A stretch of DNA of 64,000 nt, from the NCBI RefSeq assembly GCF_004364285.1, contig NZ_SOBE01000002.1, forward strand, positions 682,001 to 746,000, given 5' to 3'. The translations under genes were made by a program, and so were the position numbers. This DNA comes from Frigoribacterium sp. PhB116 (GTDB taxonomy: Bacteria > Actinomycetota > Actinomycetes > Actinomycetales > Microbacteriaceae). Under the pieces are notes generated by a model. The model saw only the letters and a list, made by a program, of their open reading frames with translations. It did no database searches and was not told where the DNA came from. Positions 43,071-57,367 of this stretch are shown piece after piece (position 1 is the first letter of the stretch; the number at the start of each line of letters is the position of its first letter).

Positions 43071-43292
43071 CGTCGCGGGAGAGCCCCGGAGCGCACGCCG
43101 ATGCGCCGCCGGGCACCGAAGGAGCAAGCTCCCCGCCAATCTCTCAGGTACCGCGTACCGCGACGGACTGGCCACTCTGAAAAGCAGGGGGCACCTGCCG
43201 GAGGCGCGCGAGCGTCGCCGGCACCGCCTCCTCGCCCACGGTGAAAGTCGGCCCTCGTGGCCGGCGAAGCTCTCAGGCCCATGACAGAGGGG
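43071..43292 (+). ncRNA. tandem glycine riboswitch
   Basis: Two similar aptamers lie head to tail. The first begins GCGGGAGAGC, has a GCACCGAAGGAGCAAGC core and ends with AATCTCTCAGGTACC. The second begins ACTCTGAAAAGCAGGGG, has CACGGTGAAAGTCGGCC and ends with AGCTCTCAGGCCCATGACAG. These are the conserved glycine-binding sequences, and the arrangement in the leader of gcvT is the classical one, where bound glycine switches expression on. The start codon is about 110 bp further; a riboswitch expression platform must lie in that gap. The call rests on the conserved cores read by eye. Confidence 0.93.
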
Positions 43293-43404
43293 GTGCACGA
43301 CCGCGGCTCTGCCGTGCCGTGCGCGTCCCCGTCGTGCAGGTGCTGCACGACGCCGATCCCGGCCGAGTCACCTGGCGCCGGGCCGTTCCCCCAGGAGTCC
43401 GCAG

Positions 43405-44748
43405 ATGTCCGACGCATCCTCGAACCTGCCCGCCGCCCCCGGCCCCGACGACGCCGACCTCCGCGACGACGCCGACCTGCGCGACGACGCCGACCTGCGC
43501 GACGACGCCGACCTGCGCGACGGCCCCGCCGGGACGACCGGCGACCTGCCCCTCGCCGACGACGGCACCGGGGGCGTCGCGACCGCCGACGGCGCGCCCC
43601 TCGACCTCGTCGACGCGGTCGACGCCGAGGCCGTCGCCGACGAGCATGAGGAGCGCCTCAGCCCCCTGCACGAGGTCCACGTCGCCGCCGGTGCCAGCTT
43701 CACGGACTTCGCCGGCTGGCAGATGCCCGTCCGCTACAGCTCCGACCTGGCCGAGCACCACGCGGTGCGCACCGCCGCCGGGCTGTTCGACCTGTCGCAC
43801 ATGGCCGAGATCGCCGTCGTCGGTCCCGACGCCGGGGCGTTCCTCGACGCGGCGCTCGCGGGCACCCTCTCGACCATCGCGGTCGGCCGGGCCAAGTACT
43901 CGTTGCTGCTCAGCCCCGAGGGCGGCATCGTCGACGACCTCGTCGTCTACCGCCTCGACGAGCACGACTACCTCGTCGTCGCCAACGCCTCGAACCGCGA
44001 CGCCGCCTTCGGCGCCCTCGCGAGCCGTGCGCACGGCTTCGACGTCACGGTCGACGACGAGAGCGACGACACCGCGCTCATCGCGATCCAGGGCCCCGAG
44101 GCCGAGGGCGTCCTCGACGAGCTGGTCACCGCCGACCGGCTGCAGCCCGACGCGCCCCTGTCGACCCTGCGCTACTACCGCGTCCTCCAGGGCACCTTCG
44201 ACGACGCCCCCGTGCTGATCGCCCGCACCGGCTACACCGGAGAGGACGGTTTCGAGCTCTACCTCGCGCCCGAGCTCGCCCCCGACCTGTGGCGTGCCCT
44301 CGCCGAGGCAGGCGCCCCGCGCGGCCTCGTCCCCGCCGGGCTCGCCAGCCGCGACACGCTCCGCCTCGAGGCGGGCATGCCGCTCTACGGCCACGAGCTG
44401 GGCCTCGACGTGCGCCCCGCGCAGGCCGGCCTCGGCCGCGTCGTCGACACCTCGAAGGAGTTCGTGGGCAAGGCGGGCGTCGAGCCTGCCCCTGCGGCCC
44501 GCGTGCTCGTCGGCCTGACGCTCGAGGGCCGACGTGCCGCGCGGGCCGGCTACGCGGTCGTCACCGACGACGGCACCGTCGTCGGCGAGGTCACGAGCGG
44601 CGCCCTCTCGCCCACGCTCGGCCACCCCGTCGCCATGGCGTTCGTCGACCCCGACGTCGTCGACCGCGGCCCCGCGCTGGCCGTCGACGTCCGCGGCACC
44701 GCGATCCCCGCTGCCGTCGTGTCGCTGCCGTTCTACAAGCGCGCCTGA
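43405..44748 (+). CDS. gcvT: glycine cleavage system T protein (aminomethyltransferase), 447 aa
   Basis: GcvT takes the aminomethyl group from the H protein and with tetrahydrofolate gives methylene-THF and ammonia. The family part begins at about residue 85: [20 protein letters not shown], then [49 protein letters not shown], and [15 protein letters not shown]. The first 84 residues are an unusual acidic extension with the hexapeptide DDADLR repeated four times (residues 15-38); normal GcvT proteins are about 365-375 residues. ATG 43405 has AGGAG upstream; a start inside the extension is also possible. It heads gcvT-gcvH-gcvP under a glycine riboswitch. Confidence 0.95.
   Translation: MSDASSNLPAAPGPDDADLRDDADLRDDADLRDDADLRDGPAGTTGDLPLADDGTGGVATADGAPLDLVDAVDAEAVADEHEERLSPLHEVHVAAGASFTDFAGWQMPVRYSSDLAEHHAVRTAAGLFDLSHMAEIAVVGPDAGAFLDAALAGTLSTIAVGRAKYSLLLSPEGGIVDDLVVYRLDEHDYLVVANASNRDAAFGALASRAHGFDVTVDDESDDTALIAIQGPEAEGVLDELVTADRLQPDAPLSTLRYYRVLQGTFDDAPVLIARTGYTGEDGFELYLAPELAPDLWRALAEAGAPRGLVPAGLASRDTLRLEAGMPLYGHELGLDVRPAQAGLGRVVDTSKEFVGKAGVEPAPAARVLVGLTLEGRRAARAGYAVVTDDGTVVGEVTSGALSPTLGHPVAMAFVDPDVVDRGPALAVDVRGTAIPAAVVSLPFYKRA
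43447..43518 (+). repeat. four 18-bp tandem repeats inside gcvT
   Basis: Four units of 18 bp encoding Asp-Asp-Ala-Asp-Leu-Arg each; only unit 1 differs, by CTC for CTG in the Leu codon. The near identity points to recent expansion by slippage. Confidence 0.9.
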
Positions 44749-44845
44749 CCTGCTCCCACAGGCCCGCCTCCTCGTTCCTTCCTCAGCCCCGCCCAGCCTC
44801 AGCCCTCGCCTCCTCGGCGCCCCTGCCTCCTCGAAAGGACCGGCC

Positions 44846-45219
44846 ATGACCGATCTCACCGCCCTGCAGTACACCTCCGAGCACGAGTGGCTGCTCATCG
44901 ACGGCGACACCGCGACGGTCGGCATCACCGACTACGCCGCCGAGAAGCTCGGCGACGTCGTCTACGTCGACCTGCCCGCCGAGGGCACGGAGGTCGAGAC
45001 CGGCAAGGTCGTCGGCGAGATCGAGTCGACCAAGTCGGTCGGCGAGCTCTACGCCCCCGCCCTCGGCACCGTGCTCGAGGCCAACCAGGCCGTCGTCGAC
45101 AGCCCCGACCTCGTCAACAGCGACCCGTTCGGCGAGGGCTGGCTGATCAAGATCACCCTGTCGAGCACCGACGGCCTGTCCCTCCTCTCGCGCGACGAGT
45201 ACGTCGCCCTCACCGCCGA

Positions 45220-45223
<4 letters not shown>
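44846..45223 (+). CDS. gcvH: glycine cleavage system H protein, 125 aa
   Basis: The lipoyl-carrier protein that moves the aminomethyl group between P and T proteins. The lipoylated lysine is Lys63 in [23 protein letters not shown] near the N terminus and [13 protein letters not shown] near the C terminus are family marks, and length is normal. ATG 44846 has AAGGA upstream. About 97 bp separate it from gcvT; its stop overlaps the gcvP start as ATGA, suggesting coupled translation. Confidence 0.97.
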
Positions 45224-48171
<2,948 letters not shown>

Positions 48172-48204
48172 GCTGGCCCGCTCCGCACGTCGAGCCGTGA
48201 CGCA

Positions 48205-48250
48205 GGGAGCCGCCCGGTCGCTGATCCCGTCGGCGACCCGGGCGGCTCCC
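48205..48250 (+). terminator. hairpin terminator of the gcv operon
   Basis: GGGAGCCGCCCGG pairs with CCGGGCGGCTCCC around a partly paired GTCGC/GCGAC inner part. The following 48251-48508 shows no gene; a smaller CCGTCC/GGACGG hairpin near 48310-48335 may end the convergent transcript. Confidence 0.75.
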
Positions 48251-48508
48251 TCCTGGTCCCCGCGGGTGCCGGCCCCTGAGCGGCGCGGACGGCGCCGGCG
48301 TGACGGGGGCCGTCCCGGATGACACCCGGGGGACGGTCGAGGAGGTGCGTGTGGAGTTGTCGAGTCCGTTCGACCCTCGAGACCATGACACGCTCCCCCC
48401 GAACGGGTGTCAAGGGGTGCCGGGAGCCGACGAGGCAAGTCGGCGCAGATCGGCGTCGGCGTGGCCGGGGGAGGCCATGCCTCTCGTCCGGCCCGCCGCC
48501 TCCTCGGG

Positions 48509-49357
48509 TCAGCTCGGCAGGCCGAAGGCGGCCGGGAACGTCGTGGCCGCCCACGGGTAGCCGACGAACACGGCCGCGTCCATCAGGAGGTGCGCGACGA
48601 CCAGCGGGAGCACCCGGCCGGTCCGCGTGTAGAGCCAGCCGAAGACGAGCCCCATCACGACGTTGCCGACGAAGGCCCCGAAGCCCTGGTACAGGTGGTA
48701 GCTGCCGCGCAGCAGGGCGGCGGCGACGATGATCGGCCAGGTGCGCCAGCCGAGGTCGCGCAGCCGGGCGAAGAGGTACGCGACGACGATGACCTCCTCC
48801 GTCACGCCGGCCCTGAGCGCCGAGAGCAGCAGCACGGGCACCGTCCACCACTCGGCGGCGAGGTCGGTCGGGATGACGGTCACGGTCAGGTCGAGGGCCT
48901 TGCCGACGAGGTAGAGCCCGATGCCCGGGATGCCGATGGCGAGGGCGAGCCCGGCACCGCCGAGCACGTCGCGGCCGGCGCGGGAGAAGTCGACCCCGAG
49001 GCGGCCGAGGTGCGGGCGGGCCTCGTTCCACAGCAGGTAGGCGACGAGTGCCACAGGGACGAGGTCGACGGCGATGCCCACCAGCTGGTAGATCAGGTCG
49101 AAGACCGGCCGGTCGCTGAGCGAGGAGTTGAGCGTCGCCGTCTGCTGCGACAGCGACTCGTCGCGGGTCAGCCGGTTGGCGATCGACAGCACCGAGTACA
49201 CGGCCGAGGCGCCCAGCGACAGCCCGAGCACGATCGCGATCTCGACCCGGAGGCGCGCCCTGCCAGGTCGACCCGGCCCCGTCTCGAGAGGCCCTGCCAT
49301 CCCGTCGCGTGGCCTCGGCCCCGGCGTTGCCGGTAGCGTGTCGTCTCTGTCGCTCAC
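48509..49357 (-). CDS. CPBP family intramembrane metalloprotease-like protein, 282 aa
   Basis: About seven membrane spans. The family's three motifs are recognisable: AGVTEEVIVVAYLFARL (the EE motif, though the usual Arg after it is shifted), LLRGSYHLYQG with its His, and AHLLMDAAVF with His and Asp. In the CAAX-protease/bacteriocin-processing family these residues bind metal in the membrane. The substrate is unknown. The start GTG 49357 has TACGAT (49364-49369, reverse) six bases upstream, a leaderless arrangement; an in-frame start at 49477 is not supported. It is divergent from the oligopeptide operon. Confidence 0.88.
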   Translation of the reverse strand: MSDRDDTLPATPGPRPRDGMAGPLETGPGRPGRARLRVEIAIVLGLSLGASAVYSVLSIANRLTRDESLSQQTATLNSSLSDRPVFDLIYQLVGIAVDLVPVALVAYLLWNEARPHLGRLGVDFSRAGRDVLGGAGLALAIGIPGIGLYLVGKALDLTVTVIPTDLAAEWWTVPVLLLSALRAGVTEEVIVVAYLFARLRDLGWRTWPIIVAAALLRGSYHLYQGFGAFVGNVVMGLVFGWLYTRTGRVLPLVVAHLLMDAAVFVGYPWAATTFPAAFGLPS

Positions 49358-49523
49358 GCGCTGATCGTACGGGACGCTCCCGCCGGCAGCGGATGATACC
49401 CGGCAGGTGTCTGATTTCTCGCAGCGGATCCTTGCGCTCTTCGCAGCCGCGGCGCAACAGATCGCCCACGGACGCAACTATCCGGCGAGTTGGTTTCCGT
49501 CGTGTAACCGTTCCCCCAGGGGT

Positions 49524-49553
49524 TTGGAGATGGCTGAGCCCGGTGCTTAGGGT
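49524..49553 (+). promoter_or_regulatory. promoter of the second peptide importer operon
   Basis: TTGGAG (49524-49529), an 18-bp spacer and TAGGGT (49548-49553), about 65 bp before the TTG start with its AGGAGG site. A recognisable sigma-70-like pair, which is rare in this window. Confidence 0.55.
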
Positions 49554-49619
49554 GACTGCATCCAACGCGGCGAGGCTCATGGGGGCCCCGCTGCGTCCTT
49601 TCCCGCATCAGGAGGAACA

Positions 49620-51242
49620 TTGAAGAAGACGCGCACGGGCCTCGGGGCCATCGCCGTCGTGGGGACGGCAGCACTCGTCCTCACGGGCTGCGCCAGCGGT
49701 GGGGACTCGGGCGACAGCGGCTCGGGCGACTCCAGCGCCATCATCACCACCAACGGCAACGAGCCTCAGAACCCGCTCGTCCCCTCGAACACCACCGAGG
49801 TCGGCGGCGGCAAGATCATCGACTCCGTGTTCGCGGGCCTCGTCTCGTACAACGCCGACGGCGAGTCCGAGATGGACGCGGCCGAGTCGATCGAGTCGGA
49901 CGACAACCAGCTCTGGACCATCACGCTCAAGGACGGCCAGACCTTCACCGACGGCACGCCGGTCACGTCCGAGTCGTTCACGAAGGCCTGGAACTGGGCC
50001 GCTCAGGTCTCCAACGCCCAGAGCGCCTCGTACTTCTTCGACAACATCGCCGGCTACGACGCCGAGGCCGACAGCGACCTCCAGCTCGAGGTCGTCAGCG
50101 ACACCGAGTTCACGGTCGAGCTGTCCGCGCCCGCCGCCGACTGGCCCCTCCGTCTCGGCTACTCGGCCTTCTCGCCGCTGCCCGAGTCGTTCTACGACGA
50201 CGTCGACGCGTTCGGCGAGAACCCCGTCGGCAACGGCCCGTACAAGCTCGAGAGCGAAGGCGCCTGGACGCACAACCAGGACATCAAGCTCGTCACCAAC
50301 CCCGACTACGACGGCCCGCGCAAGCCCGTCAACGGCGGTCTGACGATCACCTTCTACACCACGCAGGACGCGGCGTACGCCGACGCGCTGTCGGGCAACC
50401 TCGACATCCTCGACCAGGTCCCGGACGCCCAGTTCGCCTCCTACCAGAGCGACTTCGCGGACCGTTACGTCAACCAGCCCGCGGCGATCTTCCAGTCGTT
50501 CACCATCCCGCAGTACCTCGAGCACTTCGACGGCACGACGGAGGAGGGCAAGCTGCGCCGCCAGGCCATCTCGCTCTCGATCAACCGCGACGACATCACC
50601 GACGTCATCTTCCAGGGCACCCGCACGCCGGCCAAGGACTTCACGTCCCCGGTCATCGACGGCTACTCGGACGACCTCGAGGGCTCTGACGTGCTCTCGT
50701 ACGACGCGGACAAGGCCAAGGAGCTGTGGGCCGAGGCCGACGCCATCTCGCCCTACGGCGACACGACGTTCACCCTCGCCTACAACGCCGACGGCGGCCA
50801 CCAGAACTGGGTCGACGCCGCGACGAACAGCATCTCCGACACGCTGGGAATCAAGGCCGAGGGTCAGTCCTACCCGACCTTCGCCGAGCTGCTCGACGAC
50901 GAGGACAACGACGCCATGACCGGCGCCTTCCGTTCCGGATGGCAGGCCGACTACCCGTCGCTGTACAACTTCCTCTCGCCGCTGTACCAGACCGGTGCCG
51001 GCTCGAACTACGGCCGCTACACCAGCACCGAGTTCGACGGCCTGCTCTCCGAGGGCGCCGCGGCGACCTCGGCCGACGACGCGACCGCCGACTTCCAGAA
51101 GGCACAGGAGGTCCTCTTCCAGGACCTGCCCGTCGTCCCGCTGTGGTACTCGAACGTCACCGGCGTCTGGGCCGACACGGTCAGCAACGTGGAGTTCGGC
51201 TGGAACTCGGTGCCCCTCTTCTACGAGGTCACCAAGAACTAG
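49620..51242 (+). CDS. oligopeptide ABC transporter substrate-binding lipoprotein, 540 aa
   Basis: An OppA/DppA-type binding protein. The start is TTG 49620, decided by AGGAGG seven to eight bases upstream and by the signal peptide directly after it (MKKTRTGLGAIAVVGTAALV), with lipobox LTGCAS. The mature part shows KDGQTFTDGTPVTSESFTK, GNGPYKLESEG and VVPLWYSNVTGVW, and the usual family length. It heads an operon with two permeases and one fused ATPase. It differs from the binding protein of the 26-kb operon in sequence, so the two importers likely have different ligands. Confidence 0.94.
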   Translation: MKKTRTGLGAIAVVGTAALVLTGCASGGDSGDSGSGDSSAIITTNGNEPQNPLVPSNTTEVGGGKIIDSVFAGLVSYNADGESEMDAAESIESDDNQLWTITLKDGQTFTDGTPVTSESFTKAWNWAAQVSNAQSASYFFDNIAGYDAEADSDLQLEVVSDTEFTVELSAPAADWPLRLGYSAFSPLPESFYDDVDAFGENPVGNGPYKLESEGAWTHNQDIKLVTNPDYDGPRKPVNGGLTITFYTTQDAAYADALSGNLDILDQVPDAQFASYQSDFADRYVNQPAAIFQSFTIPQYLEHFDGTTEEGKLRRQAISLSINRDDITDVIFQGTRTPAKDFTSPVIDGYSDDLEGSDVLSYDADKAKELWAEADAISPYGDTTFTLAYNADGGHQNWVDAATNSISDTLGIKAEGQSYPTFAELLDDEDNDAMTGAFRSGWQADYPSLYNFLSPLYQTGAGSNYGRYTSTEFDGLLSEGAAATSADDATADFQKAQEVLFQDLPVVPLWYSNVTGVWADTVSNVEFGWNSVPLFYEVTKN

Positions 51243-51385
51243 TCGCACCGAGAGCGGCGTAGCCTCTCTCCTCGTCCCCGGGGGGTCCGGGCAGGTCATC
51301 CTGTCCCGGGCCCCCCGAAGGGCGTCCACCTCTTCCTCCACACGATTGCGACATCCATGCACGCGCAGAAATCCGAGGCGGCCTG

Positions 51386-52315
51386 ATGCTCTGGTACACC
51401 GGCCGGCGCCTCCTCCAGCTGATCCCCGTCTTCTTCGGGGCGACGTTCCTCATCTACTTCATGGTCTTCGCCCTGCCGGGCGACCCCGTCGCGGCGCTCT
51501 TCGGCGAGAAGCAGCCGAGCCCGGCGGTCATCGAGGCCATCCGCGCCCAGTACAACCTCGACAAGCCGTTCATCGTGCAGTATTTGCTCTACGTGGGCGG
51601 ACTCTTCACCGGTGACCTCGGCACCACGTTCTCCGGCCGACCCGTCATCGACGAGCTGATCCGTGCCTTCCCGATCACGTTCCGCCTCGCGATGCTCGCC
51701 CTCCTGTTCGAGTCCGTCGCCGGCATCCTGGTCGGCCTCGTCGCCGGCCTCCGCAAGGGCAAGATCTTCGACAACAGCGCGCTGGTCGTGTCGCTGCTCC
51801 TCATCTCGGTGCCCACGTTCGTCATCGGCTTCGTGCTGCAGTACGTCTTCGGCATCCAGCTCGGCCTGTTCCGCACCACGGTCAGCTCGCAGGCTCCGTG
51901 GAACGAGCTCGTCCTGCCCGCGATCGTGCTGGCGTCGGTGTCGTTCGCCTACATCGTGAGGCTCACCCGCGCCTCCGTGTCCGAGAACATGAGCGCCGAC
52001 TTCGTCCGCACGGCGACGGCCAAGGGCCTGACTCGACGACGCGTCGTCGGCGTGCACATCCTGCGCAACTCGCTCGTCCCTGTCGTCACCTACCTGGGCG
52101 TCGACATCGGCTCGCTCATGGTCGGCGCGATCGTCACCGAGGGCATCTTCAACATCCAGGGCGTGGGAGGCACCGTCTACCGTGCCATCACCCTCGGCGA
52201 GGGTCCCACCGTCGTCTCGTTCGTGGCCGTGATGGTCATCATCTTCATGCTGGCCAACCTGCTCGTCGACCTGCTCTACGCCGTTCTCGACCCGAGGATC
52301 CGCTATGCCAAGTAA
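51386..52315 (+). CDS. oligopeptide ABC transporter permease (DppB/OppB-like), 309 aa
   Basis: Six membrane spans. The N terminus YTGRRLLQLIPVFFGATFLI and FALPGDPVAALFGE are typical, and VRTATAKGLTRRRVVGVHIL is the coupling loop. About 140 bp separate it from the binding-protein gene, with no gene between. It overlaps the next permease gene by 11 bp. Confidence 0.93.
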   Translation: MLWYTGRRLLQLIPVFFGATFLIYFMVFALPGDPVAALFGEKQPSPAVIEAIRAQYNLDKPFIVQYLLYVGGLFTGDLGTTFSGRPVIDELIRAFPITFRLAMLALLFESVAGILVGLVAGLRKGKIFDNSALVVSLLLISVPTFVIGFVLQYVFGIQLGLFRTTVSSQAPWNELVLPAIVLASVSFAYIVRLTRASVSENMSADFVRTATAKGLTRRRVVGVHILRNSLVPVVTYLGVDIGSLMVGAIVTEGIFNIQGVGGTVYRAITLGEGPTVVSFVAVMVIIFMLANLLVDLLYAVLDPRIRYAK

Positions 52316-53261
52316 CCCGACCCCCGGTCTCTCGCCCGACCACTACGTCGCCCCCCTCGAGGAGACCCCGCTCAAGGCGGTCGACGCCGTCGACGAGTCC
52401 GAGAAGCCCCGTTCGAGCTGGAACGACGCGTGGGACGCGATGAAGACGCGCCCGCTGTTCTGGATCTCCGCGGTGCTGATCCTGCTCGTCATCGTCGTCG
52501 CGGTCTTCCCGCAGCTGTTCACGTCGACGTCGCCGACCAGCGGCGCGAACCTCCAGTCCAGCAACGGCGGGCCCGAGGCCGGTCACCCCATGGGCTTCAC
52601 CCTGCAGGGCCTCGACGTCTTCGCCCGGGTGATCTACGGCACCCGCGCCTCCCTGACCGTCGGCCTCCTCGCCACGGTCATCGTGACGATCGTCGGCATC
52701 GTGATCGGCTCCCTCGCCGGCTACTACGGAGGCTGGCTCGACGCGATCGTCTCGCGGATCGGCGACATCTTCTTCGCCATCCCCACCGTGCTCGGCGCCA
52801 TCGTGCTCATGTCCGTGCTGCCCTCGCGCACGCCGCTGACCGTCGCTCTCGTGCTGTCGCTCTTCGCCTGGCCGCAGATCGCGCGCATCATGCGCGGCTC
52901 GGTGCTCGGCGCGAAGAGCAGCGACTACGTGATGGCCTCGACGGCTCTCGGCGTGTCACGTTTCCGCATCCTCGTGCGCCACGTCGTGCCGAACGCGATC
53001 ACCCCGGTGATCGTCGTCGCGACCGTGTCGCTCGGCACGTTCATCGTGGCGGAGGCGACGCTGTCGTTCCTCGGCATCGGCCTGCCTCGTGGCGTCATGT
53101 CCTGGGGCAACGACATCAACGCCGCCCGGTCGTCCCTGCGCGTCGCGCCCATGCCGCTGATCTGGCCGGCCGCCGCGCTGAGCCTGACCGTGTTGTCGTT
53201 CCTGATGATGGGCGACGTCGTGCGCGACGCCCTCGACCCGAAGGCGAGGGCCCGTCGATGA
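52305..53261 (+). CDS. oligopeptide ABC transporter permease (DppC/OppC-like), 318 aa
   Basis: A long cytoplasmic N terminus (about 45 residues, ending in SSWNDAWDAMKTRPLFW) precedes six spans. PMGFTLQGLDVFARVIYG replaces the usual GTDxxGRD signature partly, and VMASTALGVSRFRILVRHVV is the coupling loop. Its start lies inside the previous gene; its stop overlaps the ATPase gene as ATGA. Confidence 0.92.
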   Translation: MPSNPTPGLSPDHYVAPLEETPLKAVDAVDESEKPRSSWNDAWDAMKTRPLFWISAVLILLVIVVAVFPQLFTSTSPTSGANLQSSNGGPEAGHPMGFTLQGLDVFARVIYGTRASLTVGLLATVIVTIVGIVIGSLAGYYGGWLDAIVSRIGDIFFAIPTVLGAIVLMSVLPSRTPLTVALVLSLFAWPQIARIMRGSVLGAKSSDYVMASTALGVSRFRILVRHVVPNAITPVIVVATVSLGTFIVAEATLSFLGIGLPRGVMSWGNDINAARSSLRVAPMPLIWPAAALSLTVLSFLMMGDVVRDALDPKARARR

Positions 53262-55015
53262 GCGACACCTCCACTAGACCCGCGCAGGCGGCCACCGCCT
53301 CCGGCGCGACCCCCCTGCTCGAGATCAAGGGCCTGAAGATCGGGTTCCGCACCCAGTCGGGCTACGTCGACGCCGTCCGCGGCGTGGACTTCACCATGAT
53401 GCCGGGCGAGCGCCTCGCCATCGTGGGCGAGTCCGGCTCGGGCAAGTCGACCACCGCGACCTCGATCATCGACCTGCTGCCCGGCACCGGAGAGGTCACG
53501 GGCGGTCAGATCCTCTTCGAGGGCAAGGACCTCACGAAGGCCTCCGCCGCCGAGATGCAGGCGATCCGCGGGCGCGACATCGGCTACGTCCCGCAGGACC
53601 CGATGTCGAACCTCAACCCCGTGTGGAGCATCGGCTTCCAGGTCGAGGAGGCGATCCGTGCGAACGGCGTCGCCACCGGCAAGCAGGCGGTGCGGCAGCG
53701 AGCGATCGAGGTGCTGCAGGAGGCAGGGCTCGGCGACGCCGACCAGCGCCTCAAGCAGTTCCCCCACCAGTTCTCGGGCGGCATGCGCCAGCGCGTGCTG
53801 ATCGGGATCGGCCTCTCGTCGCACCCGAAGCTGCTCATCGCCGACGAGCCGACCTCGGCCCTCGACGTGACCGTGCAGCGGCGCATCCTCGACCACCTCG
53901 AGACGCTGACGCGCGACTACGGCACCTCGGTGCTCTTCATCACGCACGACCTCGGCCTCGCGGCCGAGCGTGCCGAGAAGCTCGTGGTCATGTACAAGGG
54001 CCGCGTGGTCGAGTCCGGTCCCTCGAAGGAGATCCTGGCCAACCCCCAGCACCCCTACACGAAGCGCCTCGTGGCGGCGGCGCCGAGCCTCGCCAGCCGT
54101 CGGATCCAGTCGACGATCGAGCCCACCCACAGCCACGCGGGCGAGGTCAGCGACGAGGGCGCCGACGACGCGGACCTGATCGCCCGTGCCCGTCAGCGCG
54201 AGGAGCTCGGCCGCACGAACGCCGAGTTCATCAAGGTCGAGAACCTCTCGAAGGTCTACGCGATCCGCCAGGGCGGCTTCAAGACCACCGAGCTGCGGGC
54301 CGTCGACGACGTCTCGTTCTCGATCCCGCGCGGCACGACGACGGCTCTCGTCGGCGAGTCGGGCTCGGGCAAGTCGACCGTGGCCAAGCTGGTGCTGCAG
54401 CTCGAGGGCATCACCTCGGGCACCGTGGCGATCGACGGCCAGAGCGTGGGGGCGCTGAAGGGCTCGGAGCTCTTCGGGTTCCGTCGCCGCGTGCAGCCGG
54501 TCTTCCAGGACCCGTACGGCTCGCTCGACCCGATGTACAGCGTCGGCAACACGATCGCCGAGCCGCTCGTCACGCACGGCATCGGCGACCACAAGAGCCG
54601 CCAGGCCCGGGTGCACGAGCTGCTGAACCAGGTCTCGCTGCCGGTGTCGATGATCAACCGCTACCCGGGCGAGCTCTCGGGCGGTCAGCGTCAGCGCATC
54701 GCGGTGGCGCGCGCGCTCGCGCTCAAGCCCGACGTGATCGTGCTCGACGAGGCCGTCTCGGCCCTCGACGTGCTCGTGCAGGGGCAGGTGCTCGACCTGC
54801 TCACCGACCTGCAGACCGAGCTGGGCCTGACGTACCTCTTCATCACGCACGACCTCGCGGTCGTCCGGCTCATCGCCGACAACGTCTGCGTCATGCAGAA
54901 GGGCCGCATCGTCGAGTCGGGCACCACCGACGAGATCTTCGCGAACCCGTCGCAGCAGTACACCCGCGAGCTGCTCGAGGCCATCCCGGGTGCGCAGTTC
55001 GAGTTCGGCCGCTGA
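53258..55015 (+). CDS. fused two-domain oligopeptide ABC transporter ATP-binding protein, 585 aa
   Basis: Both ATPase halves in one chain. Domain 1 (about 20-290): [33 protein letters not shown] and [10 protein letters not shown]. Domain 2 (about 325-585): [33 protein letters not shown] and [10 protein letters not shown]. The linker is acidic ([12 protein letters not shown]). The same fusion is found in the operon at 31884, so the two are paralogues. ATG 53258 overlaps the permease stop. Confidence 0.94.
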   Translation: MSDTSTRPAQAATASGATPLLEIKGLKIGFRTQSGYVDAVRGVDFTMMPGERLAIVGESGSGKSTTATSIIDLLPGTGEVTGGQILFEGKDLTKASAAEMQAIRGRDIGYVPQDPMSNLNPVWSIGFQVEEAIRANGVATGKQAVRQRAIEVLQEAGLGDADQRLKQFPHQFSGGMRQRVLIGIGLSSHPKLLIADEPTSALDVTVQRRILDHLETLTRDYGTSVLFITHDLGLAAERAEKLVVMYKGRVVESGPSKEILANPQHPYTKRLVAAAPSLASRRIQSTIEPTHSHAGEVSDEGADDADLIARARQREELGRTNAEFIKVENLSKVYAIRQGGFKTTELRAVDDVSFSIPRGTTTALVGESGSGKSTVAKLVLQLEGITSGTVAIDGQSVGALKGSELFGFRRRVQPVFQDPYGSLDPMYSVGNTIAEPLVTHGIGDHKSRQARVHELLNQVSLPVSMINRYPGELSGGQRQRIAVARALALKPDVIVLDEAVSALDVLVQGQVLDLLTDLQTELGLTYLFITHDLAVVRLIADNVCVMQKGRIVESGTTDEIFANPSQQYTRELLEAIPGAQFEFGR

Positions 55016-55062
55016 GCGGCTGACGCCCTGAGCGGCTGACGCATCGATCAGCCCGCCTGTGG

Positions 55063-55104
55063 AGGGGCCTTCCGACCGTGCCGAGAGCACGGGGGAGGGC
55101 CCCT
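55063..55104 (+). terminator. hairpin terminator with short T-run
   Basis: AGGGGCC (55063-55069) pairs with GGCCCCT (55098-55104), with an inner CGTGC/GCACG stem, followed by TT. It ends the importer operon before typA. Confidence 0.75.
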
Positions 55105-55183
55105 TTACCACGTGCCGTAGACTGTTCCCGCCGGGCTTCGTCCCGACCACTTCCCCCTGACTCTTCTCGTAAGGAATTCATCC

Positions 55184-57094
<1,911 letters not shown>

Positions 57095-57128
57095 CCAGCA
57101 CCCGATCGGGCCGACCCGGCCAGGTCAC

Positions 57129-57166
57129 GAAGGAGGCGCCCCGCAGCAGTGCGGGGCGCCTCCTTC
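57129..57166 (+). terminator. strong hairpin terminator of typA
   Basis: A stem of about 16 bp (GAAGGAGGCGCCCCGC and its complement) with a small loop, 35 bp after the typA stop. Confidence 0.85.
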
Positions 57167-57222
57167 GCTGTCTGCCCACGCAGCACGATCGCCCGCCCCG
57201 CCTTGCACGGAGCGACGAGTAC

Positions 57223-57296
57223 GTCGGGGGCGGGTCATCGTCACCGGGGGCGGGTAGCCGGCGACCCGCCCTCGGCGCAGTTGACCCGCCCCCGAC
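57223..57296. repeat. nested inverted repeats, REP-like extragenic element
   Basis: A perfect 15-bp inverted pair (57223-57237 with 57282-57296, GTCGGGGGCGGGTCA and its complement) encloses a second 8-bp pair (57248-57255 with 57264-57271, GGGCGGGT and complement). The related GGGCGGGT core repeats throughout. It is between typA's terminator and a lipoprotein gene and encodes nothing. Confidence 0.7.
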
Positions 57297-57367
57297 ATGA
57301 ACGGAGGCGGCTGCAGGGGCCGCACGTTCCACGGCTCCGCACAGCGGCGGGCGCTACGGTCGTCGCC

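Noticed and set aside
43447-43518. CRISPR-like array
   Set aside because: The 18-bp units are contiguous without spacers and encode an in-frame hexapeptide.
55012-55045. Duplicated GAGCGGCTGACGC after the ATPase stop as an attachment or operator site
   Set aside because: Two short copies only 15 bp apart in a terminator region; a local slippage duplication explains it.
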